DNA of 64,000 bases from the NCBI RefSeq assembly GCF_031877795.1, contig NC_133948.1:10958948-11022947 (forward strand). The letters are read 5' to 3'. The translations under genes and the position numbers were made by a program. Position 1 is the first letter of the stretch. Each line of letters begins with the position of its first letter. Source of the DNA: Strix aluco. Lineage: Eukaryota; Chordata; Aves; Strigiformes; Strigidae. Below, one piece after another: positions 1 to 12,600 of the stretch. Below the pieces are notes generated by a model. The model had not been told where the DNA came from. It saw only the letters and a program-made list of their open reading frames with translations, and ran no database searches.

Positions 1-295
1 AAGCACCGTGGGGTCAAGAAGAAAGGAGGACAGGGCACAAAAGTACTATTCAGACTTCCTTTAATTGAAGGATTCTAAACTTGACAGCTGCTCTGCACTA
101 GCAAACCTGCTTCTCCACTCACCGAACAAAAACCTCACTGCTTCCTCCACAGGAAAAAATACTTACATTTCTCTGCCAGTTCCCCCACACTGTATATTTT
201 TTTCTTGAGGTGACAGTGTTGGAAAACAAGCAGCATTTCTAACCTCTGGTTATCAACGGTTTTCACCCAGAAGTTCATTATGTTTTTTTTCCCAG

Positions 296-1967
296 GGCTG
301 GTATTTCTGGATGCCATACTGCAGCCTTTGTCTGATTGTCTTGTTTGCAGTTGTTTTTGGAGTTGGGCCAGGTGAGTACTTCATTCAAAAGAAATAAAGG
401 AATCTAATCATGTGAGTTTATTAATATGACTAGGAAAATACTGCATAATATTGCATAACATTTAGCATAAGTAAATTAATTTAACCTAATCTTGTAGTCA
501 TTTAAACATTGTGGGCCCAATCATTGGCCAGAAACTTCAGTGCCATCAGGTTTGGGTTTTGTTAACAAGAAGAAAGGAAGAGAGGAAAAAGTACTCACTG
601 GAAAAATACAGCAAAAATAGAGCAAAAGCAGATGGGTAAAATATTTTTTTAAAATACTAAGAAAAAAGAAAGAAAAATTAAAGCAAGAGTCCTTTTAAAT
701 TCAGTGTTGTATAATGTTACATTTCATCCCACATAGACAGCAGTGCAGAAGACCTACTTTGGAGTAATTCTTTTCCTAGCATATACTACCTGCTCTTCTT
801 TAATTATTTTTTTTAAAGCCTACTCATTTTTAAAATATTTGCTTTCACATATGGCAGGGCTGATTTATTTTCCTAACTCAAAGCTGTCAAAGTTCTCTGA
901 CTTCAAAACATAATTGAAATGCCCAGGAAGTGAATCCAAGAAGATCACTCATTGGTGATCTAGCAATATCATGCTGGAAATTCTTGTTAGTAATAATAAT
1001 TGTTATTCCAACCTTACACAGCTCCTTTCATGAGATGTTACATGTTCTCAAGTGTTAACTACTTAATTCTTTAATCTCCCCGATAAATGTATTTGAAAAA
1101 TTTACTATTTTAATAAGCTGATGTCTAGCAGTTTATAAGATGCCACAAACATTTTCTTTTCTAATAAACAGTGACATACTCAAGCCTTTTGAATGCCAGT
1201 CAATGATAGTAGCATCTATCTGCTGACTGTGTAACAGTAATGCTCAATCCAAATGTTCAAACCAAACACATCAACAAGTAATAGTTCTTATTCTTCTTTC
1301 CTTTCAGCTGGTGCCACAGTTTCCATTAGGGCTGAAATTTTCAAGCTCTCATGCAGACCACCTGCCTTTGTGATCAGCTCAGTTCTCAACTGGCTGGGTG
1401 TCTTTGTGATCGGAACAAGCTTCCCGTTCATTGTGGTGAGTGACTTTCCCTGGGACACTCCCCAGGGGCACTAAGCTTGAGTGGGCCACGGGAGCAGGAA
1501 GAAGACCACCAGGAGATGACAATGCTATGTCAGTCTAGAGTGGCCTTGGCACCTGCTCTCCCCAGTCTACTTTTGCAACTGAAGGGCTCTGGTTTGCCAA
1601 AGATACTTAGACTGAAATTTTTGTCAAAGGTCAAAATGTAAAGAACTCCTTAACAAATACAAAGTACTTTGGGACCCAAAGACAAAAACTGGGCCAAGAA
1701 AATGACAAAAGAAAAGATATGCTCATCTTGCTCTCTTTCTCACTTTGCTCTTCCCTACAGGAAAGACTCAAGCACTTCTGCTTCCTCATCTTTATGGGGG
1801 TACTTTTCACTTCAGGGATAATTATCCACCTGTTCCTTCCAGAAACAAAAGGGAAATCAATTGTGGAAATCACAGAAGAATTCAATAAGCTAAACTTTAA
1901 AAAGAAGTGTATTCCAACATCTCCAATTCATGTCACAGAGGATTACACCTTCTGCACCAGGCTTTAA
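296..1967 (+). CDS. SLC2A11: SLC2A11-like sugar transporter, 3' end (last three coding exons)
   Basis: This is the 3' end of a facilitative hexose transporter gene of the class II GLUT group; the rest lies before the window. Coding exons are 296-371, 1308-1435 and 1761-1967 (stop TAA at 1965). Each begins after an AG acceptor and the first two end at GT donors. Their lengths (76, 128 and 207 bp) and phases equal those of the last three exons of the neighbouring complete gene, so the two are tandem paralogues. The exons encode transmembrane helices 10-12 and the cytoplasmic tail, with the family motif LPETKGKS followed by FNKLNF and ending FCTRL. The protein would sit in the plasma membrane and carry hexoses or a related small substrate. 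No break is seen. Bird genomes carry SLC2A11 and SLC2A11B side by side; I cannot tell which this copy is. Bases 1-295 are the end of an upstream intron. Confidence 0.9.
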
Positions 1968-4900
1968 CCGGCTGTTAGGGGAGTCAGGCTTTCTTAAAGG
2001 AAGGAAAAAAGGACATTTGTCATTTTCTGACTAGCAAATTGGTCCAAATGGACTGTCTGGTTTCATATCTGTCACTTACAAGGTTCCCATTTTGCCAAAC
2101 CAGCACCTTTCTCAAGCACTCCACTCTGGGCAACTTAGAAAAGGGATGACGGCTGATATTAACAAGATAGACTCGTGTGAATCATGAGCATTTTGGCTTA
2201 ACTTGCTGATGTGTAAATCTCTTCTTAACAGAGCAACTAATACACACTGAAACTACATGTAGAATTTATAAACACTCTGCTGACCACAGAGAAAGGGAAG
2301 ACCTGTGATCCCCTCTCTCTCTATGATTTCTGAGTGTGTTTTTACAACCCTGAAATGGGAGTAGTGAAGTTCTTGGCTTGCTATCTCTGGCTAGGGTTCA
2401 ATCCATAACAGATTAAAGAAAAAATTTAGTGGAATAGGAGAGTAAATCTTTGTTTCTCTAGACTCAACTGAATAATCAAACCTTGCCCAGTTCCCATGCA
2501 TAACGCCATGTTGTCCTTGTGTTGTATCTAGTTTTATAGACTTCAACCCTTTTGGATTGAAGTTTTCCATGTCAGCAGCCATCCTTGCTTCAACTTAAAT
2601 TTTTTTTTTTTTGCTAAAAAATTCAGCCATTTGATTCTAAGCTCAGACTTGTTCATGAAAAAGTATGGGGAAAAAGTTCCTATATAACTCTTCTCAAGGG
2701 ATAGTGCCCTTCAGTGGCAATACAGCTAAAGGACTCATGAGTGGAATCCAGTTGCCATAAAACTCAAGCACCTGGAGTCATTTTAGATGCTCTGTGCTAT
2801 CTTGACTCTGAAGCTCCTCTTCCAGGATCAGAATTCCCACAGATATCTCATAGGCTGTGAATCCCACAGCAATTTAGCTGCTACTTTCCTTTCGGCTACC
2901 TGGACCCAATTTACTCCAGAAGAACTGCCCCAGACTGAAACTCCTGGCTGTAACAGAATACCTGTTGTTTTACAGTTTCTCTTAAAGACATCTGTACAGT
3001 ACCTTGCTGTACATACAGCAGACTGCCAGCTCTTGGATACATGCAGGGCTCCTGCCTCGGGTGTATTTCTCTATCATGACTAAGAAGTGATCACATATAC
3101 ACATATTTCAGGGATGTGTAATCAGTACAGACTCTTCAATTATTGTTCACTGCAAGTGTAGATGCTGATTGACAGCTGTAGAGATGACTGTAAACATTTT
3201 ATGCCTTGAATATTTTGTCAGACTCATACAGCTAGATAAGATTTACAGTAAAAGTGGGAAATGTAATTCTAACAAGGAACTTATAAGGCGTTCATTCAAG
3301 CATTTCCAACAACAATTTATGGTTTCATTTACAGACGCTCATAGGAGTTTTGCCAGTTTTTACAAGCATGTAGTATGCACAAAGTTAAGGAAACAAAGTG
3401 AGAGAATGTGTTAAAACATATCATATGTAAGTTTTCTAACTTCCAGATTTAGTGTGCTATACCATTCCAAATGATCTCTGTTGTAGGAATGGATGCAATA
3501 TAATTTTCTACACTGATGTATAATCAACATCTGTGCTTGAGTTCACATACTGCAGGCTTTCAAACTGTGAATTCTCCTCAAGGCAATCCGATACCAAGTT
3601 CCTAATTCTTCCTGCTATACATAGTTAAAGGTAAAAAGAGTTTGTGAGCCTTATAGGATAGTGTGATCTTGTGAAGTACCACAGGGATTAATTTAATCAG
3701 AAACTTTTTTTGAAATATGCGAATTCATGGGACTTTTCTTTAATAAGTGTCTAATATTCAGTCTTAGCAGCAAAGCAATACTATTAGGAAGAATCTGAAC
3801 AAAACTAAAGCTCACAGTGGAGCACACTATACAAATTAAAATCCAAACTCTAGACTTGCACAGAAAAATAAGTGTTTTTATCTCTGATACTGCTTTGACT
3901 GGCATATTCACTTCAACTCAAATAAGGTTATTCAAAATATGAATTCAATTGTTCATCTTAACTGCTGTTTATTTTTAATTGGAAATGTTAAACACAATAA
4001 AAATGGCAGATTGCCTTGTAATAGAACTTCTGGCCTCCACAAATGTTTCTTTCCCAACATCAGGATCTCCCTTAGGGACAGCTGACTAGAAAAAAAGTTA
4101 TTGGTGTGCATACCCTTCCATGATTGGTTTTTCATTATTCCTGTATTTAGTATTGAGGTACATTTAAGACTTCTCACTAGAAGATAATCTACGAAACATG
4201 AAGTGTCCTTAAAGTCAGAAAAGCTCAATAATTTTGTAATGTTCCATATACATATAACATGATTAAAAACTACCAGTCATTTGCAGACAACTACCAATAT
4301 AGAAAGGAAATCTCAAATTTTTGCAAGACAGAATTCTCTTCTCCTAACCAGTCATTCTGAAAACATCCTTCATTCCATTACAACAATACCCAAAGTCTTT
4401 GGAAATGCAAGCAGAGTGGCATTGTGTAGCACCGCTGGAGTGACTCTCCAGTGAGCCATTTCTCTGGTCTCAGTTATCCATTAGATGTTATTAGGAGAGC
4501 CTTCCCCATAAGATCCTCACCAGGAAGCGAGCAGATGCCCTATGGAACATTAATGTGACAACGAAGTGGAACAGCTGTTTGGAGCACAGGTCAACCTTTG
4601 CCTGTGCTCAGTGGAGCAAAAGCTGTATTCTGGTAACAGTCTGGTCAAGGGATGAAACAGCAAAAAGGTATGGTTCAAATATACATGTGATAGACACAAA
4701 GAGGACAGTCATTCAGAAGTTTCAGGAATACTTCATGTACATTTTCTTCCAGAGATATCAGCTGATAGGTAAGATATGTCTCAAATACTGACTCTAACTG
4801 AGGCAGATATAAACACTTAAAAACTATATCAGTGAACTGCTGTCAGCTAGACAGAGAAAACACAGATCTGGTCTAACTGGCCTGTATTAAGGAAGGCTTA

Positions 4901-6624
4901 GCACAGCTTTGCATAAGTGTGTCACACATGACACTAAAATTGCAAGATAAATGACTAAATGACCTGATGTTGTGAGATTTACTGTCCTGATCACAGTTAT
5001 GACTAAAGGATATCTGTAAGATATCTGCTAACTACTTGTTAGCACTAATTATGAAACTGCACATCTAATGAAGGGGGCCTCAGCACAGTGTAAGTAATAA
5101 GAGCACAGAAGCAGTACAGTAACTAATCAACATAAATGCAAAAGACATTATGCATTAAGGGCATTAGAGGAGGAAGACTCTTAACCTACCAAAAGTAGAA
5201 ATCCTAAATGAAAGTACAAGAGCAAAGAGTAAATGTTACAATATGTATAAAGTATATCAAGTAGACGTGGGTGAAAGAGAACATAAGAAAATATGTGGAA
5301 CAGGCTGCATTTGAGAAGGAATGTTCCATGCTGGTAGCTGCACATTATTGCCTGCTTGTGTCTTCCCCAGTATCATCTAAGCGAGGCAGATACTAGCAGC
5401 TAACATGGCATTTCTTTCCTCTGTCAGATGCACATTATGTTGTTTCAACTTTGTATGACTTTACAGAAAAGGAAGTTAATTCTTAGCATCAAAGGGACAG
5501 TCTCGTTTGTGCTCTAACAGTTTATCTGCTGGAGAACCTAATCTGGATAAAAACCTGCCATGAATTCTCAGCACACATCAACAACGAAGTCAACTTCATG
5601 ACAAGGACTGCAGAACGTGGGAGAAATGGCCGGGTGGTGCTCCATGCTACATCTCAGACATTAGCTAGAGAATCTGTGAATATTCCCTGCATGTGATGTG
5701 TTTTCTAGTAAATATGACTGCTTGCATCCAATAAGCCGTTTAAGATTTCTTCATCCTCCTCTTCTTTAACTGAAGTGTAAATGGCAAATGATAACTAAGC
5801 CATTTACCAACTTAATACATACAAAACCCTCTTAATTATGAAATAAATGAAGTTAAAGCCTAAGAATTTTCTGTCTGAAGGAAGAGACATCAATCCAGCT
5901 ATGGAGGCTACAGGACAGTTTCAAAGCAATCTTTTTTTGGTCACAGATACAGAAATAAATATACTGACTAATGGAAATTCCAGACAAAACTGTGCATGTT
6001 GTTGAATCCTTCTCTCCTAGCAAAGGAAAATCAGCTACTATTAAATATTTAGCTGGTCAAGCCTCGTGTGTTACTGTAGAATTGTTAAGTTTGCACCCCA
6101 TTTCAAAATGATGGAGCATTTCAGTTCCTTTAAGTAATGATTAAGTTACGATGTGCTCCAGTTGCTGTCACATGAAGACAGAATAGCTCTTCCCTATTTT
6201 ATGTCAAAGTTCACTGTCCAAGCCCCACCTAAGATTCCCAACAGATAACTTTGTCTTTATGTTTCTTAGCTTATACTGAAAAGTAAGCAAGTTACGATTT
6301 TTGAAATCCTGTTTAAAATTGATGTCTCAGTTCCCTATCCCCCTAACATGATACAGAGTTCATGCAGTATACGGGTTCCCTGCAAGGGAAACCATCTTGT
6401 TTACTTGGGCTAGACACAACCATTGGTTGAAATATTTAATCCAACAATTCTAAACTTTGTACAACAGCTGAAATATGTGTAATTAACTCAAAAACCATTG
6501 AAGTAAAATTTAACTTCAATAACATGGGACTAGTTCACTGATACTGCTATTGCATAATGCAAGCATTTAGTTCTTTTGGCAGGTACTAGTCAGGAAGCAA
6601 CAGGAATCAGCTCTTTCATAGGAG
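1968..6624. other. Intergenic stretch between the two SLC2A11-like genes
   Basis: About 4.7 kb of AT-rich DNA that includes the 3' UTR of the upstream transporter and the promoter of the downstream one. An ATTAAA hexamer near 2412 could be a weak poly(A) signal. No exon, RNA gene or repeat was recognised; the short open frames here match no family I know and start or stop without gene-like context. There is no CpG island before 6625, so the downstream transporter probably uses a CpG-poor promoter. Confidence 0.5.
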
Positions 6625-9600
6625 ATGGCTACTTTCTTCTCTGACCTGGTAAGTATCTGGTCACTTTTTCTCAGGGCTATGACTTATAAAAGACAAAGCT
6701 AACTTAATACTGAAGATCCAGATTCCTTAAAGATTGCAAGTTCTTTTGGTACAGAAATGATCCTGCTCTTCTGTGTTTAAACATCACCAAGAACAATAGG
6801 GCTTGGGACCATGAAAATCATGTTGCATGGTCTTTTCCATGCAACAAGATAAATAAAATAAAATAAAATAAAATAAAATAAAATAAAATAAAATAAAATA
6901 AAATAAAATAAAATAAAATAAAATAAAATAAAATAAAATAAAATAAAATAAAATAAAATAAAATAAAATAAAATCTAACAAAAGTCCTGGCAGTTCCACC
7001 ACTGACAATGCTACTTTACTTTTGTCTTCTGAATTACTGAAAACAATACTAATTGTTAGAGCACTCCAATTACTTCCCAAAGTAATGAATAGATTAACTG
7101 TACTGTAAAAGGCTAAGAAATCATGACATAAGCTTTAAAATAAGTGACTTTGTTCATTTCATCCAAAGATAATTAATGTCATCCATCAAGAGTTTCTATA
7201 GTCTTAAACAGGGAAGAAGTCATAAGTATTTCTTGCTCTATTTCTCAGTTGCCAGCAAGAAGCTATTTTGCTTTACTTTTTAGGTATTAAAATTGTTAAT
7301 TTGTAAGTCTATTACAAAAAAAAAAAAAAAGGAAGAGTGAGAGAGTGAGTTCTTGATTTGTTTGAATGCTTTTGCTAATTAGCAAATCCATTGAATCTGA
7401 GACAGGATTTTTAAGGAAATTTAGAGCCTTCTGGTCTATAGCTTCTCGGTTCCTGTCATGTGATAACTTGGGAAATCCAGCTGTGGACTAATTAAGTAAC
7501 AAGTACTCAAAAGATGGACCTAAGAACCATAAAAAGGGATGTTCTTTTAAGTGTCTCTCAGTACAGCATTATTCACATTTGCATTACTTTGTTCCTGCCT
7601 GATTGCACTTTCTACCAGCTTCTCTTCATCCAGGCACTGATCTCCAAAAAGTTGTGAGCTCATGAAGGTCATATGTGACAGGAAAAGAACATAGTGTCCT
7701 CTATACAGAGATGATGTTACTGTCCTGGTCTGTGATGTGATGAATAAAAAGGGAAAGGCAGTTAAACCCAAAGGACCCTGCACAGATCCTGATGGGGCTA
7801 AAATCACAATTGTTCTAGGTTTGGTTTGCTAGGTACAATCTAAGCTGTTTGAGGATAACTTCATCTAGCCTTGCAGGCACTTGGAAACTGGATGGATGAC
7901 CAGTGGGGTCACATACCTCAAAAAGGTCTAAGTAGTTACATGTTATGTTTTTTCCTTATTTACAGTTAAAATTATTTCATTCATCAAAGCAGCCAGAGTA
8001 TTTCAGTCCCTAATCTTTGATCAAGGAAATTATAGCTGGTCAGTATCTCCCTAGCCTGGAAGATGCCAACCCATTCAATATGCAAGCACATACTTTCATG
8101 GTTAAATAAGTAGAAAAAATAAAATATTGAGAAGGGAGAAATGAAATCCCAAATCAAAGTCAGGAAAATTTTTATTTTGATGCAATTACAATGGATATTC
8201 CAAATTATTATCTTATCTTTGTAGTCCATGCCTTTCTGAAAAAGCTGAATGTTAAAAAGATCTTTTCTTTATTATGCTTAAAGATACGACACAGTCAGAA
8301 ATTAAAGCAGAGAGTACAATAAAATGTTGTTGATTTTTAATGTTGTATTTCTATGGCATAACATTATGGTTTAATGTACATAGGTTATTGTAGATTGCAG
8401 ACAAGGAAACTGATTCCCTCTTCCCCGCATCCAGGACTGACACTTTTATCCAGCCACCCTGTCAGATATTGCAGGCATTCAGTGAGAGCTGTACTATCTG
8501 GAACATCTTTTAAAAATCCTTTTTCTTCTTGCAAGCAAAGTAGTGGATTATCACTCTTATACTAGCATGTGGTCTTGCTATGCACCGTGGTTGATGATTG
8601 CACTTTAACAGTAGGTTAGAGGGATTTTGGAAAAATGTTTAAATTCAAGAGGATTTGAAGTGGACAAAGGGGAAGGGCAGGTGTGGCTACAAAGACTCTG
8701 GCCCTGCACAGGTCTGAGAAGCTGATGGAGCATTTTATTTTTGCTTTGCAGGTTCAGTTCCGGGGACTATTTCAAATGATCTTAGTGCTGGGAATTGGTG
8801 GTAGTTTCCCATATGGATTCCACATTTCTGTCATCAACTATCCTTCTGTGGTAAGGAGCCATCTCCCTGAGGTTGAAAATACAAAATGGAGACCCTGAGC
8901 TCTCCATTCTCCCACAAATCTCAAATTTACCGAGCATTCAGCTGATACATCTATGCCTTTTCTTTCTCTAACAGTAACCACAAATGGGTAGAGAACTTTT
9001 TCTCCTTTAAAGAACAGGATGGCATTTTCTGTTTTAAGTAAGTTCTTACTACACACTATACAAGCCTCCAAAGGAAGGCAGGAAATGTGCTTTTAGCATG
9101 TTTCCTAGGAAGCTTACTGACTGATACTAACTTAAAGATTTTGCAGTCTGAGCTCAGCCAACTTGTATTACTAAGAAAGTCTCAAAATAAGTCTAATATT
9201 AGAACCACAGGCTAGATCCGAACTACAAGAGCCAAATAATATGAAGAGATCTTATATCCATTGTCCAGTCAAATATCATTTTCTTTTTCAGCACATCAGG
9301 AAGTTTATTAATGAAACCTGGATAGAGCGACATGGGTCTCCTCTCCATCCTGAGACAATCATGCTGTTGTGGTCCTTCATTGTGTCTGTTTATGGGATAG
9401 GAGGATTCCTGGGGAGCCTCTGCTGTGGCTACCTGACTACAAAATACAGGAAGTAAGTGTTTCTTCTAACAGCTCAATAGTCAGAAAATACAGGTAACTA
9501 CCAAGGTGAAGAAATAAACCTCTTTTTGGTTGAAGCAGTCTGATTGACACCAACTGATTTGGCTTGCTAGCACATCCACCTCTTTCAAGTAGCAAGCAGT

Positions 9601-12600
9601 CTTCTACCTTGTTTATCTGCCCTCCCCAGTGAACTGTGTTTCTGTAAAAGCTGCATTCATCATCGCATCACCAGATCAGTGCCTCTGGGAGTAACAGGGT
9701 AGTGTACCTGCCTCATGTTGTCTTCAAGATCCCCTATGACTCTCATAAAGATCTCCCAGGCTTTACAAAACCCCCAAAAAGGAGCTGCGTGTCTTGTAAC
9801 ACATTATATGCAGTTACTCTAACCAAACGGAAACCACTGTGTGGAAGACATCCTTAAGTGTCAAAGAGCCAGATTTCCATTTAAGTACACTCATTTGGGG
9901 GTGATGACATTATATTAAATATTCAGATCTCATCTAATGAAAATATGAAGACAATCAAAAAAAATAAATTGCCTGTATCTATGCTGTAAAGATACAAACA
10001 GTGCCAAAACCAATTCTCCAAGAGACATCTCTGTTCTTGGCAATCCATTTTACTGAAAGTCAGTTCCAAACTATCTTTCCCACTGGATGGAGAAAGGATT
10101 CCTCACCAGTCTGGTCTGTTCTCAGTGCCTTGTGTGTAACACCACTAATTTCATTTGCAGAGAAATTGGCAAACATATCTACTTGGTGTGACCCACTTAA
10201 AGATCTGCTCCACAACCCACTGATCCAGAGGCCCCTCATATGGGTCTCAACAAACCATCTTAGCCTGCCTGCAATTGTGTTCTTTCCTATCAGGTAAGTG
10301 CCCCCAAGAAATTTCTTGTGGGACACTGCCTCATCCCACACTCAGAGGGTCTCCAAAGACTGGAAACAAGATCATGCACTTCTCCCATGGGTTATTTAAC
10401 ACATGATAACCTAATTGCTGAATCACAGTCTTATAAACACAGTATCTCTGTGAATCCTTAATGTGTGCAAGAGGACTCTTGTTTAGCAAGCATCACGGCA
10501 AAACAACTGAGTGCAAAAGGCTTTAATCTGAGCCTGAGACATCAGGGTTGTGAACATACCAGCCCATGATTCACACAGAGTGTCTTTTGAAATATGCCTC
10601 TAAAAACTCTTTCTGCCATCTCAGATCACATCCATTTAGCCAAGTGTGTCTTTAATATGAGCCATTCTAGAATGGGAGCCATGGACTCAGACTATTTCTG
10701 GGGAACAACCTGACATTTTATGAGGAGTTCTAGCTATTTAAAAATCTTGGTGACAAGCTGGGTCAGTTCTTTGATCTCTTTCCCCACCTGTACTGTGGAA
10801 ATGCTGATGAAGTGTTCCAACTGTTTAAATTCTAAGCTAAAAAACATTAATGAATTCAAGTCTAAAGGATCCTAAAAATTTAAAGAATCACTTTGACTAT
10901 CAAAAGTTAAAATTATTTCAGCCATTCCTCAAAACAGCAGGAATGGCTGTACCATGCTTCCTGTCACAACAAGATAGATTAGTCAAAAGAGTACAAGAGG
11001 TTTTCATTTCACAGTAAATTCTCATGAGCTTGCCTTTTTTTTTTTCTTTCAGAAAAAAGTGCCAAATGTGCACCAACCTGATCATGCTGGTAGCTGCACT
11101 TTTCATGGCCTTCAGTAAAACAGCCAAATCCTTCGAGATGATTCTGATCGGACGCTTTCTCTATGGCATTGGTACAGGTATGTGCTCATGCCACTGAGGA
11201 GTGCAAGCATCCTTGCTGTTCCAGGATTGTCTCTATGGGTATTGCCATTCTTGGAGAATGACTTTTAAAGCAAATATACTAGGCATTTAATAAAAGTGAA
11301 AGACATCAGCCCTTTTGCAGGAAAATGTAATCCAAATACCAGAATGAAAGGAAACAATGTAAGAGAGGATGGAGTAGGAAAGTTAAGCTTTGCTAAATAT
11401 TTTAACAGTCATTTATCCTCTTCTATGTTAAAGGTTTTTCTCTCAATATACATCCTCAGTATGTAGGAGAGATTTCACCCAAGAAGCTGCGTGGATTTAC
11501 CAACTCCACAGTTGCTGTTTTTCTGACACTGGGAAAACTCACAGGACAGGTTATTGGACTACGGTAAATACTCCAATCTTTCTATCAGGTTACATTAAGA
11601 GTAGTAGAAATCTTTCTATAACCTTACCCTCTCACATAGTCAGTGTCTGAGAAACCCTCTCATCTTCCCCAAAACAGGCCTTAGCTTATATCAGAAGAAA
11701 AGTTTTGATCATATTTGAGGCAAACATATAGTTTTAAATATAGGAGACAGAAAATTAATTAGTCATAATCTGATTTCTTCTTATTTCCACACCCTTCCTA
11801 CTAGGTGACTTCCCCTTAAAAATTTACTATATTTACATGAAAAGTCTTAGCAAGATGTTTTGATCCTGTGGTCAAATGAGTCTCATCAGCTCTCTAGACA
11901 CTTTATTGGATCCTAATGATATTTAGAAAGTTTTTCAAAATGCCAAATAATTCCTTTAAAATTGTCAGAAATACAAATAACCAAATTTGTGAAATTTGCC
12001 AAATTATCAATTCAGGTTTTTACTCCACTGCACCCTTGAATGGAATTTGAGCAATCTTCGTCACTCAGAAAAACTTCCTGAACATTCATTCCATTATTTC
12101 AGCATAATTTTGTTTCACATACACTTTCCAGGGAGATTTTAGGAAGCGAAGCTTTGTGGCCATGGTTGTTAGCATCTAGTGGACTTTCAGCATTGGTTCA
12201 ACTGGTTACCCTCCCATTTTTCCCTGATTCACCATCCTACCTCCTGATACAGAAGGGTAATGAGGAAGCCTGCAGGAAAGGTAGAGTGTCTACTTTCCTC
12301 ACTTACTTCACTTCATTTGACATGTTAGAGTGACAGCCTCTGTAGAAGACAAGAAGCAGGGCACAGCAGCGCAGCACAGTGCAGTGCCACAGAGTAATAG
12401 CAGAGGCAGTTCTAAATAAAACAGCTGAGGTACCTATGGTAATTCATCTGTGTTAACATGAGGCCTCACTCAGTCTAATTTAATCAGTTAAAAAAGATAG
12501 ATACATATTAGCATGCCTACCATTTCCCACTTTGGTGGGCATTACTTTATTTCTTTAAAGAAGACGGTTTAGGCAGTTCATTTTTTATTAAATAAAATGT

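Noticed and set aside
6784-7080. Minus-strand frame with FILFY repeats
   Set aside because: It is the translation of the (AAAAT)n microsatellite.
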